5,246 nt of DNA. Origin: an uncultured Lachnospiraceae bacterium (GTDB lineage: Bacteria > Bacillota > Clostridia > Lachnospirales > Lachnospiraceae). The translations under genes and the position numbers were made by a program. The notes beneath the pieces were generated by a model, which was not told where the DNA came from, searched no databases, and was given only the letters and a program-made list of their open reading frames with translations. How positions within the stretch are numbered: position 1 is the stretch's first letter; every line of letters starts with the position of its first letter. This document shows, piece by piece, positions 1-5,246 of this stretch. The DNA is taken from assembly GCA_948468325.1 (NCBI GenBank), contig CAOKHR010000185.1:1-5246 (forward strand), in the 5' to 3' direction.

Positions 1-90
1 CACCAGAAAAATAATGATAAACAGCAGTGTATAATCAAAATATTTAATTTGCTTTTCTCCATTTTTTCCTGATTTCGGACTATGGCTCAT
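1..90 (-). CDS. ftsW: FtsW/SpoVE-family lipid II glycan polymerase, N-terminal fragment (runs off the left edge)
   Basis: Only the first 30 codons are in the window, read from an ATG at 90-88 and open to base 1. The peptide begins with a short polar, lysine-rich cytoplasmic segment (MSHSPKSGKNGEKQ) followed by KYFDYTLLFIIIFLV. The 'YDYTLL' type motif leading straight into a hydrophobic helix is how FtsW/RodA/SpoVE (SEDS family) proteins enter their first membrane segment. Known role of the family: a multi-pass membrane glycosyltransferase that polymerises lipid II and works in complex with a class B PBP. The start lies 4 bases after the murD stop, behind a strong Shine-Dalgarno, so it is very likely translated coupled to murD. 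The position directly after murD matches ftsW/spoVE in Firmicutes. A sporulation-specific SpoVE role cannot be told from a division FtsW role with this fragment. Confidence 0.87.
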   Translation of the reverse strand, partial: MSHSPKSGKNGEKQIKYFDYTLLFIIIFLV

Positions 91-94
91 AAAT

Positions 95-1456
95 TCACTC
101 CTCTAACCTGCATACAATTTCTCTGAAAATTCTGCCGCGCTCCTCATAATTTGTAAACATGCCAAAACTTGCACATGCAGGAGACAGCAGTACTGCATCA
201 CCGGAAACGGCGTGCGAATAACAATAATTCACAGCCTCTTCCATAGAATCCGCCATTACAACTGCGCAAAAACCATGTGCTTTTGCCGCTGCTGCAATTT
301 TTTCTCTTGTATCTCCGATTAAGATAAGTTCCTTTACTTTTCCGTTAAAAGCATCTATCCATTCATCATAAGAAGATTCTTTGTCATAACCCCCTCCAAT
401 CAGCCAGGTAGGGCGGTTCATCGCTCCAATGCCCTGAATTGCGGCATCCGGATTCGTTGCCTTAGAGTCATTGTAAAATTGTATGCCTCTTTTTTCCGTC
501 ACGTATTCTATTCTGTGTTCCACTGCCGTAAATTTCAGTAAAACTTCTCGTACCTTGTCAGGCGGTACGCCAAATCCAAGCGCCATTGCCGCTGCTGCCA
601 TCACATTTTCATAATTATGCCTGCCCAGAAGTTTTAATTCTTCTATTTTTACAATTTCCGCGGCCTCTCCTTCTTCGGAAGCATAAATAACATTTCCTTT
701 CAGATAAAGTCCGCTCCAAAGCTTTCTTCTGCTTGAAAACCATATAACTTTTGTCTGTAAACTTTCTCCGAAACTTCTTAACACCTGATCTTCGTAATTG
801 AGCACACAGATTTGGCCTGCCGTCTGATTTTTTGCAATGCTTTCTTTTGCGGCGATATAATTCTCCATCGTATGGTGTCTGTTTAAATGATCCGGCGTAA
901 TATTTAAAATTGCCGAAACTTCAGGCGCAAAAGAATGAATCGTCTCCAGCTGGAAGCTGCTGATTTCCGCAGCAATGACAGTTTCCTCCGTTGTATCAGC
1001 CGCAACGCTTGCAAAAGGAATCCCGATATTGCCTACCACCTGCACATCGCTGTAATAATTTTTCAAAATTTCTCCCAGAAGCGTTGTCGTTGTCGTCTTG
1101 CCGTTCGTTCCTGTAACCGCAAGCACTTTTCCCTTTGCAAAAACATATGCCAGCTCAATTTCTCCCCAGATTAAAACGCCCAGATCCCGCATGTCATTCA
1201 CCACAGGCAGATCCGTAGGAATCCCCGGACTAAGCACTAAAATATCTGTCTTTCGCATCTCTTCTTCTGTCAGGCAGCCCAGAATAATTTCTATATCTTT
1301 TAAATTCGGATTTTTTTCATAAAACGTCTCCGTATCGAAATCTTCTTTGCTGTCGTAAAGCCGGACCGGTATTTTATGCTTTATTAAAAGCTCTGCGGAA
1401 GCCACACCGCTTCTTCCGAGTCCCGCAACTAAAAATCTTTTGTTTTTAAGATTCAT
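95..1456 (-). CDS. murD: UDP-N-acetylmuramoyl-L-alanine--D-glutamate ligase (MurD)
   Basis: This cytoplasmic ATP-dependent ligase adds D-Glu to UDP-MurNAc-L-Ala, the second amino-acid addition of peptidoglycan precursor synthesis. At 453 residues it has normal family length and is complete. The N-terminal Rossmann-like domain shows GLGRSG (residues 12-17). The central ATPase domain has the P-loop GTNGKT (116-121), SSFQLE (166-171) and NITPDHLNRH (185-194), followed by AAKES (202-206), whose Lys 204 is at the place of the carbamylated lysine of Mur ligases. GRHNYENVMAA (278-288) and HRIE (314-317) follow. The C-terminal domain has NDSKATNPDA (329-338), GGGYDK (354-359) and LSPACASFGMFTNYEERG (424-441). 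The ATG at 1456 is preceded by AGGAGG (1471-1466) at 9 bases, and no better start is seen. It lies 13 bases after mraY and 4 before ftsW, so it sits mid-operon. All catalytic motifs look intact. Confidence 0.98.
   Translation of the reverse strand: MNLKNKRFLVAGLGRSGVASAELLIKHKIPVRLYDSKEDFDTETFYEKNPNLKDIEIILGCLTEEEMRKTDILVLSPGIPTDLPVVNDMRDLGVLIWGEIELAYVFAKGKVLAVTGTNGKTTTTTLLGEILKNYYSDVQVVGNIGIPFASVAADTTEETVIAAEISSFQLETIHSFAPEVSAILNITPDHLNRHHTMENYIAAKESIAKNQTAGQICVLNYEDQVLRSFGESLQTKVIWFSSRRKLWSGLYLKGNVIYASEEGEAAEIVKIEELKLLGRHNYENVMAAAAMALGFGVPPDKVREVLLKFTAVEHRIEYVTEKRGIQFYNDSKATNPDAAIQGIGAMNRPTWLIGGGYDKESSYDEWIDAFNGKVKELILIGDTREKIAAAAKAHGFCAVVMADSMEEAVNYCYSHAVSGDAVLLSPACASFGMFTNYEERGRIFREIVCRLEE
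98..104 (-). promoter_or_regulatory. ftsW ribosome binding site inside the end of murD
   Basis: Read on the minus strand, AGAGGAG ends 7 bases before the ftsW ATG at 90-88. It is formed by the last two Glu codons of murD (GAG GAG) plus the preceding base, and it abuts the murD TGA stop. This fixes the ftsW start and implies that ribosomes ending murD are positioned to re-initiate at ftsW. Confidence 0.8.
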
Positions 1457-1465
1457 AGAATCAAA

Positions 1466-1471
1466 CCTCCT
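1466..1471 (-). promoter_or_regulatory. murD ribosome binding site overlapping the mraY stop codon
   Basis: Read on the minus strand the sequence is TAGGAGG. TAG is the mraY stop (1472-1470), and AGGAGG, a full consensus Shine-Dalgarno, begins on the second base of that stop, 9 bases before the murD ATG. The overlap points to translational coupling of mraY and murD. Confidence 0.85.
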
Positions 1472-2423
1472 ACAGTGCCATAAGCGCCACCAGACAAAGA
1501 AGCGCCGTAATCACGGAAAATACCGCTACAACTCTTGTTTCCGACCAGCCGCACAGCTCAAAATGATGATGAATCGGCGCCATACGGAAAATACGCTTTC
1601 CATGCGTCGCTTTAAAATAAGACACCTGCAGCATAACGGAAATTACTTCTATCATATAAATAAATCCCACAATCGGAATAAATAACGGCATCTGCAGCAT
1701 ATACGCAACGGCCGCCACAAATCCGCCAAGCGCAAGTGAACCGGTATCTCCCATAAATACTTTTGCCGGATAAACATTAAACAGCAGAAATCCCAGCAAT
1801 GCTCCCACCGCCGCACAGGTTACAGGCTCAATACCGCTTGCGCTGCCCACTGCAACGACACTGAAAAATGTAGCTACCAGTGCAGTAACGCTTGACGCCA
1901 GTCCGTCTAATCCGTCCGTAAAATTAACACCGTTCACTGTTCCGATTACAACAAAAAACATCAAAGGAACTGCTCCCATACCCAGATCTAAATACTGTCC
2001 TTTTACAAACGGTATTTTCATCAGCAGGGAGATGTCCGTATAATTTAAAATATAATAAACAAAAACTCCGGTTACGGCAATTTGCAGCAGCATCTTCTGC
2101 CATGCCAAAAGTCCGTCGGAACGTCTGAGTACAACTTTTAAATAATCGTCTAAAAACCCGATTGCGCCAAAACCGACTGTTAGAAACAGAATTGGAATAA
2201 TTTTCGGATAATCTTTGATAAAAAGCAGACTCGTAAAAAGAATTCCTGCCAGAATAATCAGTCCTCCCATTGTAGGCGTACCGCTCTTCTTCAAATGGGA
2301 TTCAAGTTCCTCTCTTTCTGTCTGCCCTACTTTCAGCTTTCGTAAAAACGGAATAACAACAGGTCCTAACAGTGCACTGACTGCAAAGGCAATCAGCACC
2401 GGAGCTGCTACATGATGAATCAT
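1470..2423 (-). CDS. mraY: Phospho-N-acetylmuramoyl-pentapeptide-transferase (MraY)
   Basis: This integral membrane enzyme transfers phospho-MurNAc-pentapeptide from UDP to undecaprenyl phosphate, making lipid I, the first membrane step of peptidoglycan synthesis. At 317 residues it is complete and close to the size of other Gram-positive MraY proteins. It is mostly hydrophobic, in keeping with the roughly ten membrane helices of the family. Signature motifs are in order: SGTPTMGG (47-54), the Mg-binding/catalytic LDDY (91-94), NGVNFTDGLDGLA (164-176), KVFMGDTGSLALGG (221-234) with the third conserved Asp at 226, and the cytoplasmic histidine loop MAPIHHHFEL (281-290). The ATG at 2423 has AGAGGT (2436-2431) 7 bases upstream, which supports this start. 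It is separated by 59 bases from the upstream PBP gene and 13 from murD. B. subtilis has murE between spoVD and mraY, but here nothing lies between. Confidence 0.98.
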   Translation of the reverse strand: MIHHVAAPVLIAFAVSALLGPVVIPFLRKLKVGQTEREELESHLKKSGTPTMGGLIILAGILFTSLLFIKDYPKIIPILFLTVGFGAIGFLDDYLKVVLRRSDGLLAWQKMLLQIAVTGVFVYYILNYTDISLLMKIPFVKGQYLDLGMGAVPLMFFVVIGTVNGVNFTDGLDGLASSVTALVATFFSVVAVGSASGIEPVTCAAVGALLGFLLFNVYPAKVFMGDTGSLALGGFVAAVAYMLQMPLFIPIVGFIYMIEVISVMLQVSYFKATHGKRIFRMAPIHHHFELCGWSETRVVAVFSVITALLCLVALMAL

Positions 2424-2464
2424 AACTTTTACCTCTTTCTCGTACTTTTATTTCCAACTTTTCC

Positions 2465-2493
2465 AGTATACGTTATTATCATTTATTCTGCAA
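2465..2493 (-). promoter_or_regulatory. Possible weak sigma-A type promoter ahead of mraY
   Basis: On the minus strand TTGCAG (2493-2488) and TATACT (2470-2465) are separated by 17 bases. The -10 box matches TATAAT at five of six positions and the -35 box matches TTGACA only at TTG. It would give a leader of roughly 35 bases before mraY. The -35 element lies inside the end of the PBP coding sequence. Such matches occur by chance in AT-rich DNA, so this is only a candidate for an internal promoter that decouples mraY-murD-ftsW from the PBP genes. Confidence 0.22.
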
Positions 2494-4246
2494 GTTCTGT
2501 TTCGGCTTCTTTTGCCGCCTGTTCATCATAAGGAATGTCCAGATACGGCAGAATATTTTCAAAAATCTCCCTTGCTACAGGCGCGGCAATCGTTCCTCCG
2601 TAATAAATTCCCTGCGGATTATTAATAATGACAAGCACAAGTACCTGTGGGTTTTCTGCCGGAGCAAATCCTAAAAAAGAAGAAATATATTTATTTGCGC
2701 TTCTGGGAAGCGTCTGGGAAGTCGCCGTTTTGCCTCCAATCGAATATCCTGCAATTTTAGCATTTTTCCCTCCGCCCTCTGATACGACCTGCTCAAGCAG
2801 ATACCGGACTGTTTCTGAAGTTTTCTCACTCACAATTCCTTCGGTTGTCTCATAGGAAAATTCTTTGATTAGATTTCCGTCATCATCTTTTACGGCAACT
2901 CCGAAATGGGGTGTAACCCTCGTCCCTCCGTTTATTATGGAAGAAACTGTCGTCACAAGCTGAATCGGCGTAATCTGAAATGACTGTCCAAAAGACATCG
3001 TAGCAAGCTCTACCAGCCCTATATTTTCTTTTGAATGCATAATTGTCGCCGCTTCTCCCGGCAGATCAATTCCTGTCTTTTTCAATAATCCGAGGCTGCT
3101 GAAATAATCATAAAAACGCTCCGGTCCGACGCGCAGGCCTACATCAATAAAAACCGGATTACAGGAATTCATAATACCGTGTACAAAATCTTCCGCACCA
3201 TGTCCCGTACGTTTATGGCAATGGATTTGTCTGTCTTCTACCGTAATATATCCCGGGCAGTAAAACTGGTCATTTAAATTTACGACTCCCTCCTCCAATG
3301 CAGCCGTCGTCGTAATAATTTTAAATGTCGATCCCGGCTCATACGTATCGTTGATACACTGGTTTCTCCACATACCATTTAACATATTCTGTTTTTCTTC
3401 TTCCGTAACCGTACCCGGCAGTTCACTGCTAAGCGTAAACGGATCGTTTAAATTAAATTCAGGTACGTTTACCATTGACATCAATTCTCCGTTGGACGGA
3501 TTCATCACAATAATGGATACGCTGTCCGCCTGTTTTTGTTCCAGTGCCTTTTCTGCCGCCTGCTGGGCGTACATCTGAATATTATAGTCCAGACTGATAT
3601 GGAGATTGTTGCCGTCTATCGGATCCAGCCTGGATTCTCCGGCATTTTCTATTTCAATTCCCCTGGCGTCTGTCAAAGTAAGTATTTTTCCGTTCGTTCC
3701 CTGCAGATATTCATCATATTTTACTTCTAATCCTACAAGTCCCTGATTGTCTCCTCCCGTAAACCCCAGTACTTTGGAAGCCAGAGAATCATAAGGATAA
3801 TATCTTTTATAATCTTCATCCACTTTAATTCCGGAAAGGCCGTATGCCCTAATGCGTTCTCCTGTTTCTTTATCTACATTTGATTTGACGCGCTCAATAG
3901 AACTGACTTTTTCCACCCTTGCACGCACCTTATCTTCCGGCATTTCCAGCTCTTTTGTCAAAGCTGCAATCACTGCTTCTGCATCGTCAATCTGATTGTG
4001 GATAACGGATATGGTACAGACTGTTTTGTTTGCGGCAAGCACAACTCCGGAAGCATCTATGATTTTTCCTCTTGCCGCCTTAATATCTCGTTCTCTCTCA
4101 TGCAGATCTTCTGCTTTTTTCCCATAATATTCTGAGCAGAATACCATCAGATAAACAAGACGCCCTGTCAAAAACATCATCATGAAGAAAACTGCTGTAA
4201 AAAATATCATTGTCTTCTGCCGGTTGTAGGTTTTATAGCGGGTCAT
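2483..4246 (-). CDS. Class B penicillin-binding protein (SpoVD/FtsI type), D,D-transpeptidase with atypical KTAT motif
   Basis: This is a membrane-anchored peptidoglycan cross-linking enzyme of septal or spore-cortex type, with its catalytic domain outside the membrane. Numbering is from the ATG at 4246 (587 residues). A short basic cytoplasmic start is followed by one hydrophobic helix (about 12-34). The dimerisation/pedestal domain begins with RGKIIDASGVVLA (59-71) and includes GLEVKYDEYLQG (172-183). The transpeptidase domain (about 240-565) has EPGSTFK (303-309; serine nucleophile 306, Lys 309) and SCN (361-363), followed by GGKTATSQ (505-512), where KTG is expected. It then has YYGGTIAAP (548-556), usual in this family. 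The protein ends in a short acidic tail with no PASTA domain, unlike B. subtilis SpoVD and PBP2B. Its place just before mraY corresponds to spoVD, but a division role is equally possible. An in-frame GTG at 4252 is an alternative start two codons earlier. Confidence 0.95.
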   Translation of the reverse strand: MTRYKTYNRQKTMIFFTAVFFMMMFLTGRLVYLMVFCSEYYGKKAEDLHERERDIKAARGKIIDASGVVLAANKTVCTISVIHNQIDDAEAVIAALTKELEMPEDKVRARVEKVSSIERVKSNVDKETGERIRAYGLSGIKVDEDYKRYYPYDSLASKVLGFTGGDNQGLVGLEVKYDEYLQGTNGKILTLTDARGIEIENAGESRLDPIDGNNLHISLDYNIQMYAQQAAEKALEQKQADSVSIIVMNPSNGELMSMVNVPEFNLNDPFTLSSELPGTVTEEEKQNMLNGMWRNQCINDTYEPGSTFKIITTTAALEEGVVNLNDQFYCPGYITVEDRQIHCHKRTGHGAEDFVHGIMNSCNPVFIDVGLRVGPERFYDYFSSLGLLKKTGIDLPGEAATIMHSKENIGLVELATMSFGQSFQITPIQLVTTVSSIINGGTRVTPHFGVAVKDDDGNLIKEFSYETTEGIVSEKTSETVRYLLEQVVSEGGGKNAKIAGYSIGGKTATSQTLPRSANKYISSFLGFAPAENPQVLVLVIINNPQGIYYGGTIAAPVAREIFENILPYLDIPYDEQAAKEAETELAE

Positions 4247-4256
4247 ATACACAAAA

Positions 4257-4260
4257 CCTC
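4257..4260 (-). promoter_or_regulatory. Ribosome binding site deciding the start of the complete PBP
   Basis: Read on the minus strand, GAGG lies 4 bases before the in-frame GTG (4252-4250) and 10 bases before the ATG (4246-4244). A 4-base gap is too short for efficient initiation, so the ATG two codons further in is the more likely start. The reading frame is closed by a TGA at 4261-4259, so no longer form is possible. Confidence 0.55.
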
Positions 4261-4281
4261 ATGAAAGCACCTTTCTTTCAT
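4261..4281 (-). repeat. Short inverted repeat (possible hairpin) beside the PBP ribosome binding site
   Basis: ATGAAAG and CTTTCAT form a perfect 7-bp inverted repeat (arms 4261-4267 and 4275-4281) with a 7-base loop. On the mRNA the stem ends directly against the GAGG at 4260-4257. No run of U follows, so it is not a standard terminator. The stem has only one G-C pair, so it may be chance or at most a mild effect on translation. Confidence 0.25.
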
Positions 4282-4311
4282 TCTATTACCGTTTTCATAA
4301 GGTTATGATTT

Positions 4312-5246
4312 CTAAAATATATCTGCCGGACTTTCCTGCGGCTGTTCCCCGCCCTCCTGCGGAGTCTGTCCGCCTTCCTGCGGTTCCTGACTGCCCTCCT
4401 GCGGGGTTCCTACGCCCTCCTGCGGGGTTCCTTCCCTTTCCTGTGGAGCGCCTTCGCCTTCCTGTGGAGTTTCTTCGCCCTCCTGTGGGGTTCCTTCCCC
4501 TTCCTGCGGGCCTTGTCCGCTTTCTTCCGGCGTCTGTCCCTCCTGCCCTTCTTCTCCTTCTGTCTGTGTTTTTTCTTCATCCGGATAGATATTCATATAG
4601 GGAAGAATTTCTTCCAAAATTTCTTTTACCACGCCCTGGGCATAATTGCTGTGTGCCTGCTCTTCTACATTCGGCTCATCAATAATTACATAAATGACAA
4701 GTTCCGGATTCTCCTGCGGTACATATCCTATAAAAGATACCAGATACGTCTTTGCCTCTCTTGGAAGCTTCTGCGCAGTTCCTGTTTTGCCTCCCATGGA
4801 ATAACCGTCTACTTTTGCTTCACCGCCGGTACCTTCCGATACTGTCGCATATAAATAGGATTTTATCTGTTCAGACGTTTCTCTGGAAGTTGTCTCCTTT
4901 AAAAGTACCGGTTTTACCGTTTCAATCGTATTTCCTTCTGCATCCAGTATTTTCCTGACTACGTGGGGCTGATAATACTGTCCTCCGTTAATCAGCGACG
5001 AGAATGCGCTTGCAAGCTGAATCATTGTACAGTTAAAATTCTGTCCAAAAGAATTTGTGGCAAGATCCAGCTTCTTCATATTATTGTTTAAAAGGCCTCT
5101 TTCTTCTCCCGGAAGATCAATGCCTGTCCTTTGTCCGAATCCGAAAATACTCTGATACGTCTGAAAATTCTCCGCGCCAATGGAATAAGACATCTGCATC
5201 AGCGCATCATTACAGGAATCCATAATTGCTTTTTCCACTGTTTCGG
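4312..5246 (-). CDS. Class B penicillin-binding protein (FtsI/PBP2 type), C-terminal part with Pro-Gln-Glu-Gly repeat tail (5' end beyond the window)
   Basis: This is the C-terminal 310 residues of a second class B D,D-transpeptidase. The frame is open to the right edge. The GTG at 5238 is an internal codon within ETVEKAIMDSCN, not a start. The membrane anchor, pedestal domain and active-site STxK motif lie outside the window. Visible motifs are SCN (5217-5209), GQRTGIDLPGE, SFGQNF, and KTGT inside GGKTGTAQKLP (4788-4777), all canonical. After KTG the sequence DEPNVEEQAHSNYAQG replaces the GGTIAAP segment of its neighbour. The domain ends at ILPYMNIYPDEE, then an acidic linker leads into nine seven-residue repeats and a final Ile-Phe. 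There is no PASTA domain. Its position corresponds to the division PBP (pbpB/ftsI) of Firmicutes. It resembles the downstream PBP throughout the shared part, so the two are paralogues. The stop is about 65 bases before the next gene, consistent with one operon. Confidence 0.93.
   Translation of the reverse strand, partial: ETVEKAIMDSCNDALMQMSYSIGAENFQTYQSIFGFGQRTGIDLPGEERGLLNNNMKKLDLATNSFGQNFNCTMIQLASAFSSLINGGQYYQPHVVRKILDAEGNTIETVKPVLLKETTSRETSEQIKSYLYATVSEGTGGEAKVDGYSMGGKTGTAQKLPREAKTYLVSFIGYVPQENPELVIYVIIDEPNVEEQAHSNYAQGVVKEILEEILPYMNIYPDEEKTQTEGEEGQEGQTPEESGQGPQEGEGTPQEGEETPQEGEGAPQEREGTPQEGVGTPQEGSQEPQEGGQTPQEGGEQPQESPADIF
4321..4509 (-). repeat. Nine tandem 21-bp units encoding a PQEGxxT heptad tail
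   Basis: The last part of the upstream PBP gene consists of nine in-phase 21-base units, each encoding Pro-Gln-Glu then usually Gly plus three variable residues: PQEGEGT, PQEGEET, PQEGEGA, PQEREGT, PQEGVGT, PQEGSQE, PQEGGQT, PQEGGEQ and PQESPAD. On the plus strand the units at 4393-4413 and 4414-4434 match at 20 of 21 bases, and the one starting at 4477 is still in phase and nearly the same. This indicates recent tandem duplication or slippage. Because the unit is a multiple of three, copy-number change alters tail length but not frame. Given the type II topology of class B PBPs, the tail should lie outside the membrane. Confidence 0.93.

Noticed and set aside
935..1322. Two overlapping plus-strand open frames inside murD
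   Set aside because: They lie antisense to conserved MurD motifs, including the P-loop region, and have no recognisable domain or ribosome binding site.
4250..4252. GTG as the start of the complete PBP
   Set aside because: The GAGG is only 4 bases upstream, too close. The ATG two codons later has a more workable 10-base gap. The difference is two residues and remains somewhat uncertain.
4301..4311. Small palindrome (CATAA/TTATG) just after the upstream PBP stop as a terminator
   Set aside because: The stem is 5 bp with a 2-base loop, AT-rich and without a following U run. The downstream genes look co-transcribed.
4321..4509. Regular repeats as a possible CRISPR array
   Set aside because: The 21-bp units are directly adjacent with no unique spacers and are in frame within a coding sequence, so this is a coding tandem repeat.
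4305..4685. Plus-strand open frame with a proline-rich repetitive protein
   Set aside because: It is the antisense shadow of the PQEG repeat tail and the end of the transpeptidase domain. The repeats keep the opposite frame open. No independent gene signal is seen.
5236..5238. GTG as the start of the upstream PBP
   Set aside because: The frame continues to the window edge as ...ETVEKAIMDSCN, and the transpeptidase domain would lack its serine motif if translation started here. The gene is simply cut by the window.
1..5246. A novel defence, mobile or secondary-metabolism system
   Set aside because: Every long frame on the coding strand belongs to a known peptidoglycan or division family, gaps are at most 65 bases, and no foreign-looking segment, integrase or insertion sequence is present.

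Overview
The window is a stretch of a division and cell wall (dcw) gene cluster read entirely from the minus strand. In transcription order (right to left) it holds: the C-terminal part of a class B penicillin-binding protein (PBP); a second, complete class B PBP; mraY; murD; and the first 30 codons of ftsW. No gene lies on the plus strand. There are no RNA genes, mobile elements or CRISPR arrays. The largest gene-free gap is 65 bases, so no long non-coding stretch needs explaining.

The gene order ftsI-type PBP / SpoVD-type PBP / mraY / murD / ftsW matches the Firmicutes dcw cluster, in which Bacillus subtilis has pbpB-spoVD-murE-mraY-murD-spoVE. Here murE is missing between the second PBP and mraY, and the complete PBP has no PASTA domain. 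With the moderately AT-rich sequence, strong AGGAGG-type ribosome binding sites and protein style, this suggests a Gram-positive anaerobe of the Clostridia, most likely Lachnospiraceae. That placement is an inference from layout and general familiarity, not from a search.

The genes form one functional chain. MurD (cytoplasm) adds D-glutamate to UDP-MurNAc-L-Ala. MraY (membrane) moves the finished UDP-MurNAc-pentapeptide onto undecaprenyl phosphate to make lipid I. FtsW polymerises lipid II into glycan strands, and the class B PBPs cross-link those strands outside the membrane at the division or spore septum. Tight spacing (4 bases murD-ftsW, 13 mraY-murD, 59 PBP-mraY, about 65 PBP-PBP) and the absence of any visible terminator support co-transcription.

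This is mostly a conserved housekeeping region and I do not see a new system in it. Two points merit a second look. The complete PBP carries KTAT where transpeptidases normally carry K(T/S)G(T), while its upstream neighbour keeps KTGT. The upstream PBP also ends in an extracellular tail of nine 21-bp (seven-residue) Pro-Gln-Glu-Gly repeats.
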